Positions 44,386-54,033 of a stretch of 64,000 bases of DNA are shown piece by piece (within the stretch, counting starts at the first letter, position 1; each line of letters begins with the position of its first letter). Under the pieces are notes generated by a model. That model saw nothing but the letters and a program-made list of their open reading frames with translations, was not told the DNA's origin and searched no databases. This stretch comes from Dehalobacter sp. CP (GTDB lineage Bacteria; Bacillota_B; Desulfitobacteriia; Desulfitobacteriales; Syntrophobotulaceae), in the NCBI GenBank assembly GCA_009910795.1, contig VMEE01000023.1, positions 42,674 through 106,673 of the forward strand. The letters run 5' to 3'. The translations under genes were made by a program, and so were the position numbers.

Positions 44386-44794
44386 TCAAATTGTTTGTTG
44401 CACAATTTTGACAGCCTCAATGTTCGGGCGGCATTTTAAAAGGTAAATATCCACGATGTTTGATAGTTCTTGTGCAGTATCCAGCGTTCATTAAGTTTTC
44501 ACTCCAAAATGGTAAAAAACTGTTTGAGATCAGCCGCATCATTGCTTCGGCCTTTTCTAGTTTTACGATGTTGTTTTCCGCTGCTTGCTCTAAAAATACT
44601 ATGGCTGTAAGCGGCGCGCTGTCGTTCATGTATTCTCTTGAGGTTCCGCACCAGGGTAAGCCAAAGACAGTGGGACATCCATTGATCATGCGGTATGCAC
44701 TGACATCTCCGTCTAAGATCCGCACATCGAAGTGATCTTGCCAGAGCTGTATATGCGTCGTTTTTCCGATACCGGAAGGAGCCGCGAAGATAAA
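44386..44794 (-). pseudogene. Kinase 1-like remnant
   Basis: Reading the minus strand from 44794 gives FIFAAPSGIGKTTH, then ILDGDVSAYRM and FGLPWCGTSREY, closest to kinase 1 (LDGDVTA, GLPWCGTSGQF). The N-terminal half is missing and a TGA lies just upstream. Near 44460 a frameshift separates this from the tail IVDIYLLKCRPNIEAV. It is broken twice. The left break abuts a peptidase remnant on the other strand. Confidence 0.85.
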
Positions 44795-44796
44795 TC

Positions 44797-45147
44797 ATCG
44801 AGGCAGTTTCGCTCAGACAACTAAAACGAGGAGACATTGTTCTTTACAGAAGAGAAAATGATGCACATGTCTTACACAGAATCTATCATGTAAAAAAAGG
44901 TGCATACTATATGCTCGGAGATGCCCAGACCTGGATTGAAGGTCCCATAGAGAAAGAAAATGTGCTGGCTGTCGTAACGACGATTATGCGAAAAGGGAAA
45001 TCCATTGAATGTAGAAATCAGGGTTATCAATTCATTGTAGAGTTGTGGCTGCTTTTGCGGCCTTTGAGACCGCTGATCATGAAAATAGTTTGCAATAAAC
45101 CGTTCTTTGCAAAAATTATGAATACTTTTTTCAAGGGTAAAACGTAA
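44797..45147 (+). pseudogene. S24/S26-type peptidase remnant
   Basis: The frame reads RQLKRGDIVLYRRENDAHVL and HRIYHV, then YYMLGDAQTWIEGPIEKENV, and matches the C-terminal two thirds of the intact peptidase (GDIVLYVRQNGTHVLHRIHH, MFGDAQTWIEGPINEDNV). The catalytic Ser region is absent. The frame begins within a few bases of the kinase remnant on the other strand, so this is a rearrangement junction. Confidence 0.85.
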
Positions 45148-45270
45148 GACAATTCTGAATTATCTCTACAGCTTCCGAGTCAGGCCGGCACTGCATCAGG
45201 TAGACCGGAGTTGAGCAATGATTCGGGAATAATGCAGGAGAGCCAGACCCATGCTGATATTCAGTTCTCC
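45131..45270 (-). pseudogene. Kinase 2-like C-terminal remnant
   Basis: On the minus strand NISMGLALLHYSRIIA and, after a one-base frameshift, STPVYLMQCRPDSEAVEII match the end of kinase 2 (LMDLALSHIARIIASTPIY). Only about 45 residues survive. Its stop overlaps the peptidase remnant by 17 bases, mirroring the 29-base convergent overlap in the intact module. Confidence 0.8.
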
Positions 45271-45696
45271 AACATGGAAATTGCTATATTCTTAGTAGAA
45301 TTATCCTTCCTATTATATTTGTAATTCTTTGAAGTAATAATGATAAATATAGGACTATTTACATTATCTTGTAAGTCCTTTAATTTAAAAAAGAAGGATT
45401 TTTTTTTTTACTGTCGAAAATAAAAATTGTTGCATAACTCAACATATATTTTTTTAGGATAATTAAGATGTAAAAAAGAATATTAAGGCCTGAGAAAATG
45501 AAAATAATAAAAAAACTAATAATCCTAATAATCCTAATAAGATGGTTCTTATAGTTTTTTTAAGTAACATAATCAGTCTTTAATGATTTTTTTGATATTA
45601 TTGAATTTCACAGCAGGAAATATGTTAACTTTAATAATGAATCAGCCGTAAGATTGATATTGTAGAGATTATTGCAATTTTATAGTTATTAAAAAT
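45271..45696. other. Gene-free AT-rich interval before the polysaccharide cluster
   Basis: No credible gene. It includes an inverted GGACT/AGTCC pair near 45353-45379 and a nine-base tandem repeat (CTAATAATC, nearly three units, 45516-45540). It probably contains the polysaccharide operon promoter, but I cannot place it. Confidence 0.5.
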
Positions 45697-45708
45697 TTGG
45701 AGAGAAGA

Positions 45709-47106
45709 ATGGATAGGACTAACAGACTCGCATATGCAAATATCGTTCAAATTCTTATTGATGTAATTTTTTTATTCTTAACGTATGGTTTGGCTTATTT
45801 TATTGCAGGAAGAGTCACGAATTTGCGTGTAATAACTGAGTATTTGTGGATTATTATTGTATTTATCCCTCTATGGATTGCTATTATGAACTTTCGAGGT
45901 ATGTATGACAAAACAACCTTTTATTATCCAGACCGTGTTCTGCGAAATGTTTTTTTAGCGACTCTCTTTTCGGGAATAATGTTAGCCGCAATATTTTTCT
46001 TTATAAAAGAAACAAGCACAAGCAGAATATTTATTGGATGTTTCCTTCTGCTGTGTCTGATAGTTATGCTTTTGGATAGATTTTTTATAAGTCCGCTAAT
46101 TGGGAAAAGTAAATATAATGAACAAAACAGAATGATTCTAGTTTGTTCACCTGAAACCTATGAACTGTTTAATAAGTATCTCAATAAAACCCATATACGT
46201 TATAATATTATCGGTATCATATCATTAGATGATATCATCATTGATGATAGTATTCAATCGTTGGGGAAAATTGATAAAAATACTTTTGAAGATATACTCA
46301 AAAAGCAAATGGTTGATTTAATCGTTTTTGCGTTGCCTAATGAATACACTCAAGAAGTAGAACCTTATATAGCTACATGTCTAAGCATGGGAATTACGGT
46401 TCAAAGTATTCTTAATTACAATTTAAAATTTGCCAGAGTACATAGCTCAATGCTGGGTCCAATGCCATTGCTTACTTTCCATACGGTGACTTTAAATCCT
46501 GTGTCCAAAGCGATAAAGCGCATTATGGATATCTTGGGTGCGATCGTAGGTATCATTCTGACACTGATAATTGCCATTTATATAGTACCTGCGATAAAAA
46601 TGGATTCATCAGGTCCAATTCTGTTTAAACAAAAAAGAGTTGGACGCTATGGTCGGATATTTTATTGTTATAAGTTTAGAACAATGTGTGTGGATGCTGA
46701 GGAGAAGAAGGCAGAACTTCGGGATAAAAATGAATATCAAAACGGACTGTTTTTCAAGATTAAAGAAGATCCTAGGATTACCAAGGTTGGTGCATTTTTG
46801 CGCAAGACCAGCTTGGATGAATTACCGCAGTTCTTTAATGTTCTTAAGGGGGACATGAGTCTCGTAGGGACTAGACCTCCGACTTTGGATGAGGTCGCTC
46901 AATATGATACAGAGCACTGGCGCCGAATAAGTATAAAGCCTGGAATTACTGGGAATTGGCAGATAAATGGCCGAAGTAGTATCATGGATTTTGAACAAAT
47001 CGTCGCGCTGGATACCCAGTATATTGATAAATGGTCTATATGGCTGGATATATCGATACTTTTTAAAACAGTATTGCTTGTTATTCGGAGAGAGTCTGCG
47101 TATTAA
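45709..47106 (+). CDS. Initiating polyprenyl-phosphate sugar-1-phosphate transferase
   Basis: This protein of about 465 residues has four N-terminal membrane helices, a middle cytoplasmic region and a C-terminal bacterial sugar transferase domain. The signatures are KRIMDILGAIVGIILTL, GPILFKQKRVGRYGRIF, YKFRTM and KTSLDELPQFFNVLKGDMSL followed by VGTRPP. It loads the first sugar phosphate onto undecaprenyl phosphate (WbaP/CpsE type); the specific sugar is not evident. ATG 45709 has GGAGAG just upstream; an in-frame TTG at 45697 overlaps it. This starts the cluster. Confidence 0.92.
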   Translation: MDRTNRLAYANIVQILIDVIFLFLTYGLAYFIAGRVTNLRVITEYLWIIIVFIPLWIAIMNFRGMYDKTTFYYPDRVLRNVFLATLFSGIMLAAIFFFIKETSTSRIFIGCFLLLCLIVMLLDRFFISPLIGKSKYNEQNRMILVCSPETYELFNKYLNKTHIRYNIIGIISLDDIIIDDSIQSLGKIDKNTFEDILKKQMVDLIVFALPNEYTQEVEPYIATCLSMGITVQSILNYNLKFARVHSSMLGPMPLLTFHTVTLNPVSKAIKRIMDILGAIVGIILTLIIAIYIVPAIKMDSSGPILFKQKRVGRYGRIFYCYKFRTMCVDAEEKKAELRDKNEYQNGLFFKIKEDPRITKVGAFLRKTSLDELPQFFNVLKGDMSLVGTRPPTLDEVAQYDTEHWRRISIKPGITGNWQINGRSSIMDFEQIVALDTQYIDKWSIWLDISILFKTVLLVIRRESAY

Positions 47107-47151
47107 GAAAATTTTACCTATTGTATAAATTCAATAATCAAGGAGTCATTG

Positions 47152-48366
47152 ATGAACATCTTAATAATAACCGATGTTTATATACCCAATGCAAATTCAT
47201 CTGCAGTTTTGTTAAGAGATTTAGCTCAAAGTTTCAAAAGAAAAGATATTGATGTGTTTGTCTTAACATTGAAAGAATCAAATGTTCATTTAATGAAGAA
47301 TGATTTACCGATTAAGGAAGAAGATGGAGTTAAAGTACTTAGAGTTAAGAATTTTAAGAAGAAAAATGTTGGAATGATTCGTAGAGGGCTAAGTGAAGTA
47401 TTATTGCCCTATTTACTGTATTTCGGTTATTGTAAGTATTTAAGGAGTGTTAAGCCGGATATCATCATTTCTTATTCTCCACCGATAACACTCGAGAGAA
47501 CAGTTAAGAGGATGAAAAAGAGATATGGATCAAAAGTCTATCTGGTTTTGAGGGATGTATTTCCACAGTGCGCCAAAGATGTAGGGGCAATAAAACAAGG
47601 TCTTGTTTTTAGTTATTTTGAAAGAATGGAAAAACAATTATATCAAGTATCCGACTTTATTGGAGTTCAATCCCAGAGCGATTTAATGTCTGTGTGCCAA
47701 ACGCAAGGCTTGGACAAGGAAAAAGTTGAATTATTATACAACTGGATAGACTTTTCTCCATATCGGAAACAGATTGCAAGAGATTTTCGCAGTGAGTTTG
47801 GTTTGGGTGATAAAATAATATGCCTTTATGCAGGGAATATTGGCAAATATCAGGAACTGAGCTTTCTATTTGAACTAATAAAAGTAAATCGAGAGAGAAA
47901 AGATGTTGTGTTTTTGATTGTTGGTTCAGGCAGTGAAAGCCGGGGACTGAAAGAAGCATATAAAAATTATGGAAATGTAATATTCAAAGACTTTATTGAT
48001 CCCCAATATTATCCTGATCTTGTAAGGCAATGTGATATTGGATTAATTAATTTGAACAGAAATTTAACTGTGCAAAATATTCCGGGTAAACTGATGGGCT
48101 ATTGGTGTTCCAAATTGCCTGTATTAGCCTCTGTAAATTCTGGAAATGACCTGATAAATATGATGGAAGAGGCAGGAGGAGGATTCTGTTCTGTTACTGG
48201 TGAGCTAGAAGCCTATAACCAGAATTTTAGTTTATTATGCGAGGATAAAGAGTTAAGGGACAGGGTAGGTATGGCAGGTTATGAGTTTGCGGTGAAGCAT
48301 TTTTCTGTTGACAAAGTCAGAGACACAATTTTAGAACATTTTATAGGAGAGAACAATCATGTTTAA
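47152..48366 (+). CDS. Glycosyltransferase family 4, WbuB-like
   Basis: About 404 residues, GT-B fold: ILIITDVYIPNANSSAVLLR at the start, LYAGNIGKYQELSFL in the C-terminal half and a GKLMGYWCSKLPVLASV donor-site segment. The overall pattern resembles WbuB, the L-FucNAc transferase that accompanies the FnlABC pathway, and that pathway is encoded by the next three genes. The sugar specificity is inferred from this context. ATG 47152 has AAGGAG 6 bases upstream. It overlaps the next gene by 8 bases. Confidence 0.85.
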   Translation: MNILIITDVYIPNANSSAVLLRDLAQSFKRKDIDVFVLTLKESNVHLMKNDLPIKEEDGVKVLRVKNFKKKNVGMIRRGLSEVLLPYLLYFGYCKYLRSVKPDIIISYSPPITLERTVKRMKKRYGSKVYLVLRDVFPQCAKDVGAIKQGLVFSYFERMEKQLYQVSDFIGVQSQSDLMSVCQTQGLDKEKVELLYNWIDFSPYRKQIARDFRSEFGLGDKIICLYAGNIGKYQELSFLFELIKVNRERKDVVFLIVGSGSESRGLKEAYKNYGNVIFKDFIDPQYYPDLVRQCDIGLINLNRNLTVQNIPGKLMGYWCSKLPVLASVNSGNDLINMMEEAGGGFCSVTGELEAYNQNFSLLCEDKELRDRVGMAGYEFAVKHFSVDKVRDTILEHFIGENNHV

Positions 48367-49372
48367 AGGCAAAATATTATTAATTACTGGCGGAACAGGT
48401 TCGTTTGGAAACGCCGTATTAAAAAGATTTTTAAACACAGATATTGAAGAAATTCGAATTTTTTCCCGTGATGAAAAGAAACAGGACGACATGAGAAAAG
48501 AGCTTAAAAATGATAAAGTCAAGTTCTTTATTGGGGATGTCAGGGATTATCAGAGTGTTACGGCTGCAATGCATGGAGTAGATTATATTTTTCATGCGGC
48601 GGCTCTCAAACAGGTACCTTCCTGTGAGTTTTTTCCAATGGAAGCTGTTAAGACAAATGTAGTCGGAACGGAAAATGTTTTAAATGCCGCGGTCGCCTTT
48701 GGTGTCAAAAAAGTTATCTGTTTGTCAACGGATAAAGCAGTTTATCCGATCAATGCCATGGGTATTTCTAAGGCAATGATGGAAAAAATCATGGTAGCTA
48801 AATCACGGACTGTTGATCCTACCAAGACGATTATTTGCGGTACACGTTACGGAAATGTCATGGCTTCGCGGGGCTCTGTCATTCCTCTTTTTATACAGCA
48901 GATAAAATCAGGGCAGACATTGACGGTTACCGATCCCTATATGACCCGTTACTTGATGTCAATTGATGATGCGGTGGAACTTGTTCTTTTTGCTTTTAAA
49001 AATGCTAAGCAGGGTGATCTTTTTATCCAGAAAGCCCCAGCTTCAACGATTGCCGACCTTGTCCAGGGAATAAAGGAAATTTTTCAGGCGGAAAATGCGG
49101 TTAAGATAATCGGAACAAGGCATGGGGAAAAGCTTTATGAAACGCTCCTCTCCCGTGAAGAAATGGCGAAGACTGAAGATTTGGGAGAATACTACAGAGT
49201 CCCGGCAGATACTCGAACCTTAAATTATGATCAATACTTTGAATCAGGAGATGAAAGACTTAGCACCACTGAGGAGTATAACTCTCACAATACTCGGCGG
49301 CTGGATATCACTGGTGTAAAGGAACTGTTACTTAGTCTCGACTATATCCAAGGTGAATTAAAGGAGCGGTAG
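48359..49372 (+). CDS. UDP-GlcNAc 4,6-dehydratase/epimerase (CapE/FnlA type)
   Basis: This 337-residue short-chain dehydrogenase fold protein has NAD motif ITGGTGSFGNAVL. The LSTDKAVYPINAMGISKAM segment characterises the soluble CapD/FlaA1-like UDP-GlcNAc 4,6-dehydratase group. With the following CapF- and CapG-like genes it forms the FnlA/WbjB/CapE step, which dehydrates and epimerises UDP-GlcNAc toward UDP-L-FucNAc. GGAGAG precedes the ATG. Confidence 0.92.
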   Translation: MFKGKILLITGGTGSFGNAVLKRFLNTDIEEIRIFSRDEKKQDDMRKELKNDKVKFFIGDVRDYQSVTAAMHGVDYIFHAAALKQVPSCEFFPMEAVKTNVVGTENVLNAAVAFGVKKVICLSTDKAVYPINAMGISKAMMEKIMVAKSRTVDPTKTIICGTRYGNVMASRGSVIPLFIQQIKSGQTLTVTDPYMTRYLMSIDDAVELVLFAFKNAKQGDLFIQKAPASTIADLVQGIKEIFQAENAVKIIGTRHGEKLYETLLSREEMAKTEDLGEYYRVPADTRTLNYDQYFESGDERLSTTEEYNSHNTRRLDITGVKELLLSLDYIQGELKER

Positions 49373-49378
49373 GAAGCA

Positions 49379-50491
49379 ATGAAGAGAACAGTTTTGGTTA
49401 CCGGTGCTAACGGTTTTATCGGCAAAAATTTAATTGCCACACTTGACACAAATATGGAGATATTAAAGTATGACATCGACAATTCGGTGAATGAGCTGAA
49501 GGACTTTTGCCGAAGGGCTGATTTTGTTTTTCATTTGGCCGGGGTAAACAGACCCTTGGAAGTCGGTGAATTCGAAAAAGGTAATAGCGGTTTCACTGAA
49601 CTGCTACTGACGATGTTGCGGGAAAACAATAAAAAAGTTCCAGTGCTGATGACATCATCGATTCAAGCCGAGATAGATAATCCTTACGGTCAAAGCAAGA
49701 AGAACGCTGAGAGCTTGCTTGAAGATTATGCGAGAGAGACAGGAAATCCAGTGTATATATACCGTCTGCCTAATGTTTTCGGCAAATGGTGCCGGCCCAA
49801 TTATAACTCTGTGATAGCGACTTGGTGCTATAATATATCTCGTGGACTGCCGATACAGATTAATAACCCGGAAACCGTGCTATCCCTTGTTTATATTGAC
49901 GACGTGGTTCAAGAGTTTATCCATGCTTTTAACGGCAGTGAATCAAGAATGGATAATGGTTTCTGCTTTGTGACCAGAACATTCAGCATAACCCTGCATC
50001 AGATAGCCAATACATTGGAGGCTTTTCAAGAAAGCCGGAGTTCGCTGGTCATGCCGAATTTTGAAGGTGAGTTTGAGCGTTTTTTATATGCGACCTATCT
50101 TTCTTATTTTCCTGAAAATGGGTTCAGTTATGATTTGGAGATGAAACATGATCAACGGGGATGGCTGGCTGAGTTCATCAAATCGCCGGCTATGGGCCAG
50201 ATCTTTATTTCTCGTACTAAACCCGGTATTACCAGGGGGAACCACTGGCATCATTCAAAAGTGGAAAAGTTTCTTGTGATCGAGGGAGATGCATTGATCA
50301 GGTTTAGGGAAATAAACGTCCCCAAAGTCATTGAGTACAGCGTATCTGGGGATAAACTTCAGGTATTGGATATTCCAACGGGCTATACACATTCTATCGA
50401 AAATGTGGGAAAGACTGACGTTATCACCCTTTTTTGGGCGGATGAAATTTTTAATGCTGAAAAACCAGATACGTTTTATTTGGAGGTTTAA
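49379..50491 (+). CDS. CapF/WbjC-type reductase-epimerase
   Basis: This 370-residue bifunctional protein has an N-terminal SDR domain (1-250; VLVTGANGFIGKNL, YGQSKKNAESLL) and a C-terminal cupin (about 255-370; GITRGNHWHHSKVEKFLVI, with metal-binding His residues). In Staphylococcus CapF the cupin epimerises C3 and the SDR reduces C4 of the intermediate. It lies between the CapE- and CapG-like genes with spacing of 5-6 bases. This is the second step to UDP-L-FucNAc. Confidence 0.93.
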   Translation: MKRTVLVTGANGFIGKNLIATLDTNMEILKYDIDNSVNELKDFCRRADFVFHLAGVNRPLEVGEFEKGNSGFTELLLTMLRENNKKVPVLMTSSIQAEIDNPYGQSKKNAESLLEDYARETGNPVYIYRLPNVFGKWCRPNYNSVIATWCYNISRGLPIQINNPETVLSLVYIDDVVQEFIHAFNGSESRMDNGFCFVTRTFSITLHQIANTLEAFQESRSSLVMPNFEGEFERFLYATYLSYFPENGFSYDLEMKHDQRGWLAEFIKSPAMGQIFISRTKPGITRGNHWHHSKVEKFLVIEGDALIRFREINVPKVIEYSVSGDKLQVLDIPTGYTHSIENVGKTDVITLFWADEIFNAEKPDTFYLEV

Positions 50492-50496
50492 CATCA

Positions 50497-51639
50497 ATGT
50501 CAAAACTTAAAGTAATGACAATTCTCGGTACTCGTCCTGAAATAATCCGTTTGTCTGCAGTAATTAAAGCCTGTGACCGTTATTTCGACCACATTCTTGT
50601 TCATACCGGACAAAACTGGGACTATACGCTTAACCGGGTATTCTTTGAGGATCTTGGTTTGAGAGAACCGAATTATTACCTAGATAGTGTCGGCAAAGAC
50701 CTTGGAGAGACGATGGGAAATATCATTGCCAAGTCTTACGGGGTACTACAGAAAGAAATACCTGACGCGCTCCTGATACTAGGGGATACGAACTCAGCGC
50801 TGTCGGCAATCTCCGCTAAGAGGCTGAAAGTACCGATTTTTCATATGGAGGCTGGCAACCGGTGTTTCGATCAGAACGTACCGGAAGAGATTAACCGGAA
50901 AATTGTCGATCATATATCAGATATTAATCTGACGTATACGGAACATTCTCGCCGATATCTCCTGTCTGAAGGATTTAGGAAAGACCACATATTTGTAACA
51001 GGTTCCCCAATGCAGGAAGTGTTGCAGGAACATATGGCAAGAATTGACGCGAGTAGAGTGCTCGAAGAACTTAATCTCGAAGCAGGAAAGTATATTTTAG
51101 TTTCTGCTCACAGAGAAGAAAATATTGATCAAGAACAAAACTTCTTATCTTTAATGACAGCGCTAAATAATATCGCTGAGCGATACGGAATGCCGGTCAT
51201 TTACTCAACACATCCGCGGAGTAAGAAGTTTATTGAACAAAGAAATTTTGTATTCCATCCTCAGGTCAGGAGCATCAAACCATTTGGATTTCTCGCGTAT
51301 AATAAATTACAAAAGAATTCTTTCTGTGTACTTTCCGACAGTGGCACACTTTCGGAAGAAAGTGCCATTTTAGGATTTGCAGGTATCTTACTAAGAACTT
51401 CGACTGAAAGGCCGGAAGTATTGGATAAAGGTACGGTCATTATTGGAGGAATCAACAGTAAAGATATTGAGCAGTCGATTGAACTCGCAAAAGCAATGCA
51501 GGAAAATAATGAGACTACTGTCCTCGCGCCGGACTATATAGACGTTAATGTTTCGGTAAAAGTTGTAAAGTTAATTCAAAGTTATACAAAAATTGTAAAT
51601 AGAGTTGTTTGGGGACGTTTCATAGACTCACATAATTAG
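50497..51639 (+). CDS. Non-hydrolysing UDP-HexNAc 2-epimerase (CapG/WbjD type)
   Basis: This 380-residue epimerase of the WecB family has ILGTRPEIIRLSAVIKAC, ALLILGDTNSALS, HMEAGNRCFDQNVPEEINRK and VLSDSGTLSEESA. It catalyses the last C2 inversion to UDP-L-FucNAc. The GNRCFDQNVPEE variant and the context support the CapG type over WecB. GGAGG precedes the ATG. Confidence 0.93.
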   Translation: MSKLKVMTILGTRPEIIRLSAVIKACDRYFDHILVHTGQNWDYTLNRVFFEDLGLREPNYYLDSVGKDLGETMGNIIAKSYGVLQKEIPDALLILGDTNSALSAISAKRLKVPIFHMEAGNRCFDQNVPEEINRKIVDHISDINLTYTEHSRRYLLSEGFRKDHIFVTGSPMQEVLQEHMARIDASRVLEELNLEAGKYILVSAHREENIDQEQNFLSLMTALNNIAERYGMPVIYSTHPRSKKFIEQRNFVFHPQVRSIKPFGFLAYNKLQKNSFCVLSDSGTLSEESAILGFAGILLRTSTERPEVLDKGTVIIGGINSKDIEQSIELAKAMQENNETTVLAPDYIDVNVSVKVVKLIQSYTKIVNRVVWGRFIDSHN

Positions 51640-51675
51640 CTATGGTTGGTTAATAACTTTGAATGGGTGAAAAAT

Positions 51676-52749
51676 TTGAAAGTATGCTTGATTGGAATAT
51701 CTAACTTGTTTTTAATGCCGTATTTATTTACATATGCCAAATTTTTTGAAGAGAACGCTATTGATTATGATGTTATTTACTGGAATCGAAGAAATATTGA
51801 AGAGCATTACAATTTTAGCGCGTATTCTTTTCAAGCAAAAATAAAAGATTCTTCCCACAAACTGATTAAACTTAAAGATTATTTTAATTATATTCAATTT
51901 GTGAAAAAAAAATTAAAATCAAATAATTATGATTTAGTTATTGTTTTAACATCATTACCTGCTGTTTTGTTAAGTCGTGTTTTAATAAAACATTATTCTG
52001 AAAAATTTATTGTTGATATTAGAGATTACACTTATGAGCATTTATTAATATACAAAATTTTATTAAGAAAAGTCTTAACAAAATCTACATTTAATGTGAT
52101 TTCTTCTCCGGGATTTATTAATTTTTTGCCCCATAAGCAGGCAATTCTTTGTCATAATCTTAGTTATAATGCTGATGGTAAAAAAATCATTAGGAGTTCT
52201 CGTACTAGAAATGTAAGTTCGATAAAAATAACCTATGTCGGCAGTATTATGTACTACCAACAATGTATACGGTTTATAGGATGTATTGCCAATGATAAGA
52301 GATTTGAGTTTCACTTTTATGGTGTAGGCGATTATAACTCAACAATAGAAAACTATTGTAACGAACATAATATTCATAATGTGTTTATGCACGGAGCATA
52401 TAAACCACAAGAGAAAGAATGCATTTATGGCCATACTGATATCATTTTTAATGTTTATGGAAATGATAGCAATTTACTTCGGTACGCATTATCTAACAAG
52501 TTTTATGATGCAGCTTGGTATAGAATACCTATACTTGTTTCTGACAATACCGACATGTTGAATTACTCAAAGTCATTGAGCTATCCTGTACGATTTGATG
52601 AAAATTGTGCAGATAATATTTTTCATTGGTATCATACAATCGATTGGGAAAAATTCAACGTAGACGCTCAGACAATAATTGAAGAAGCATATGCTGATAA
52701 TGAAAAGTTTTATCAAAAATTAGGCAATTTGGTATATGAAAAACAGTAG
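51676..52749 (+). CDS. Putative glycosyltransferase, GT-B type
   Basis: About 357 residues. The N terminus LKVCLIGISNLFLMPYLFTY and the C-terminal part (ITYVGSIMYYQQ, FEFHFYGVGDYN) fit a GT-B glycosyltransferase, although the family is divergent. It is strongly AT-rich compared with the flanking sugar genes. TTG 51676 with GGGTGA upstream is my preferred start; an in-frame TTG at 51646 adds 10 residues. Donor and acceptor are unknown. Confidence 0.75.
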   Translation: MKVCLIGISNLFLMPYLFTYAKFFEENAIDYDVIYWNRRNIEEHYNFSAYSFQAKIKDSSHKLIKLKDYFNYIQFVKKKLKSNNYDLVIVLTSLPAVLLSRVLIKHYSEKFIVDIRDYTYEHLLIYKILLRKVLTKSTFNVISSPGFINFLPHKQAILCHNLSYNADGKKIIRSSRTRNVSSIKITYVGSIMYYQQCIRFIGCIANDKRFEFHFYGVGDYNSTIENYCNEHNIHNVFMHGAYKPQEKECIYGHTDIIFNVYGNDSNLLRYALSNKFYDAAWYRIPILVSDNTDMLNYSKSLSYPVRFDENCADNIFHWYHTIDWEKFNVDAQTIIEEAYADNEKFYQKLGNLVYEKQ

Positions 52750-52823
52750 CAGAGTATAAGAAATTGAATCGAGAAATCAAATCTAATGAGCGTATTAAGG
52801 AATTGGAAAATTGAGGGGATGAA

Positions 52824-54023
52824 ATGAATATAATATATGTTTCTAGACTATGTTCGTCTAGAAAGTTTAAAGACATATTTGAGAATGCAATAATCAAACC
52901 ACCTCAACAAGCTCAGAAATATCATCGTTTATTAGTGGAAGGGCTGGCTAGAAATGATGAAATAGTTGTTCAAGCAATATCATCATTACCAATTAATCGA
53001 TCAATGTCGAAAAAAATATTGTTTAAAAGAGAAATTGAAGAAGTTGAAGGAATCCATTATACATATCTGCCGTTTGCTAATCTGCCAGTATTAAAGCAAA
53101 TAATCATATTTTTTTCTTGTTTTTTTCGTTTGTGGAAAATAATAAATAAGAATAGGAACAGCGTCATCATTTGCGATGTATTAAATATTTCATTAGCTGG
53201 TGCAGCAGTGTTAGTCAGCAGATTGTCACAAATTACATGCGTAGGAATAGTGACGGATGTTCCTTTTTACCTGGCTTCAATGTCCGAGGATACGAGCAGA
53301 AGTAAGAATCGCCTAATTAGTAAAATAAATACTTACATTATGAATAAATTTGACGCTTACGTATTTTTAACACCCTATATGAACCAATTGATTAATAAAA
53401 AGAATAAACGATATGTAATTATAGAAGGACAAGTTGATGCTAATATGGTAGATTATGAAAACGAATTATCTAGTAAATATGAGACTAATGTCTGTCTATA
53501 TGCAGGTGAATTGAACAAAAAATATGGGATCAAAATGTTAACGGATGCCTTTATCGCAGCGCAAGTTGAGAATTCAGAGTTGCACATATATGGAAGTGGG
53601 AGTTTTGAACACGAATTACAACAAATATGTAGGCAACATAGGAATATCAAGTATTTTGGCGTAGTTTCTAATGATATAATTATTAAGGAACAAACAAAAG
53701 CCACATTATTGATTAATCCCCGGCCGACAAATGAAGAATATACAAAATTCTCATTTCCCTCCAAGAATATGGAATACATGGCATCCGGGACAGCAATGCT
53801 GACAACGAATCTTCCGGGTATGCCTTTAGAGTATAGACACTATATCTATATTTTTGAAGATGAAACAGTTCAAGGATTAGCTGCCAATATTAGGACTCTT
53901 TTGTCAAATCCCAAAGAGGAACTGTTTTATAAAGGACTGGAAGCGAAGCAATTTGTTTTAAAAAATAAAAATAATATAATTCAAGCTGGTAAGATCATAA
54001 ACATGCTGAAAGAAAGGAAATAA
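52824..54023 (+). CDS. Glycosyltransferase family 4-like protein
   Basis: This 399-residue GT-B protein has CLYAGELNKKYGIKMLTDAF (typical donor-domain opening), ELHIYGSGSFEHEL, and FPSKNMEYMASGTAMLTTNL near the nucleotide site. It is AT-rich like its left neighbour, suggesting that this pair was acquired together. It sits between two other transfer genes. GAGGGGATGA precedes the ATG. Specificity is unknown. Confidence 0.85.
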   Translation: MNIIYVSRLCSSRKFKDIFENAIIKPPQQAQKYHRLLVEGLARNDEIVVQAISSLPINRSMSKKILFKREIEEVEGIHYTYLPFANLPVLKQIIIFFSCFFRLWKIINKNRNSVIICDVLNISLAGAAVLVSRLSQITCVGIVTDVPFYLASMSEDTSRSKNRLISKINTYIMNKFDAYVFLTPYMNQLINKKNKRYVIIEGQVDANMVDYENELSSKYETNVCLYAGELNKKYGIKMLTDAFIAAQVENSELHIYGSGSFEHELQQICRQHRNIKYFGVVSNDIIIKEQTKATLLINPRPTNEEYTKFSFPSKNMEYMASGTAMLTTNLPGMPLEYRHYIYIFEDETVQGLAANIRTLLSNPKEELFYKGLEAKQFVLKNKNNIIQAGKIINMLKERK

Positions 54024-54033
54024 TCACTGAATC

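Noticed and set aside
44460..44837. Two frames of 91 and 112 residues over the kinase remnant
   Set aside because: They are other frames of the broken kinase; only the minus-strand frame with APSGIGKTTH makes sense.
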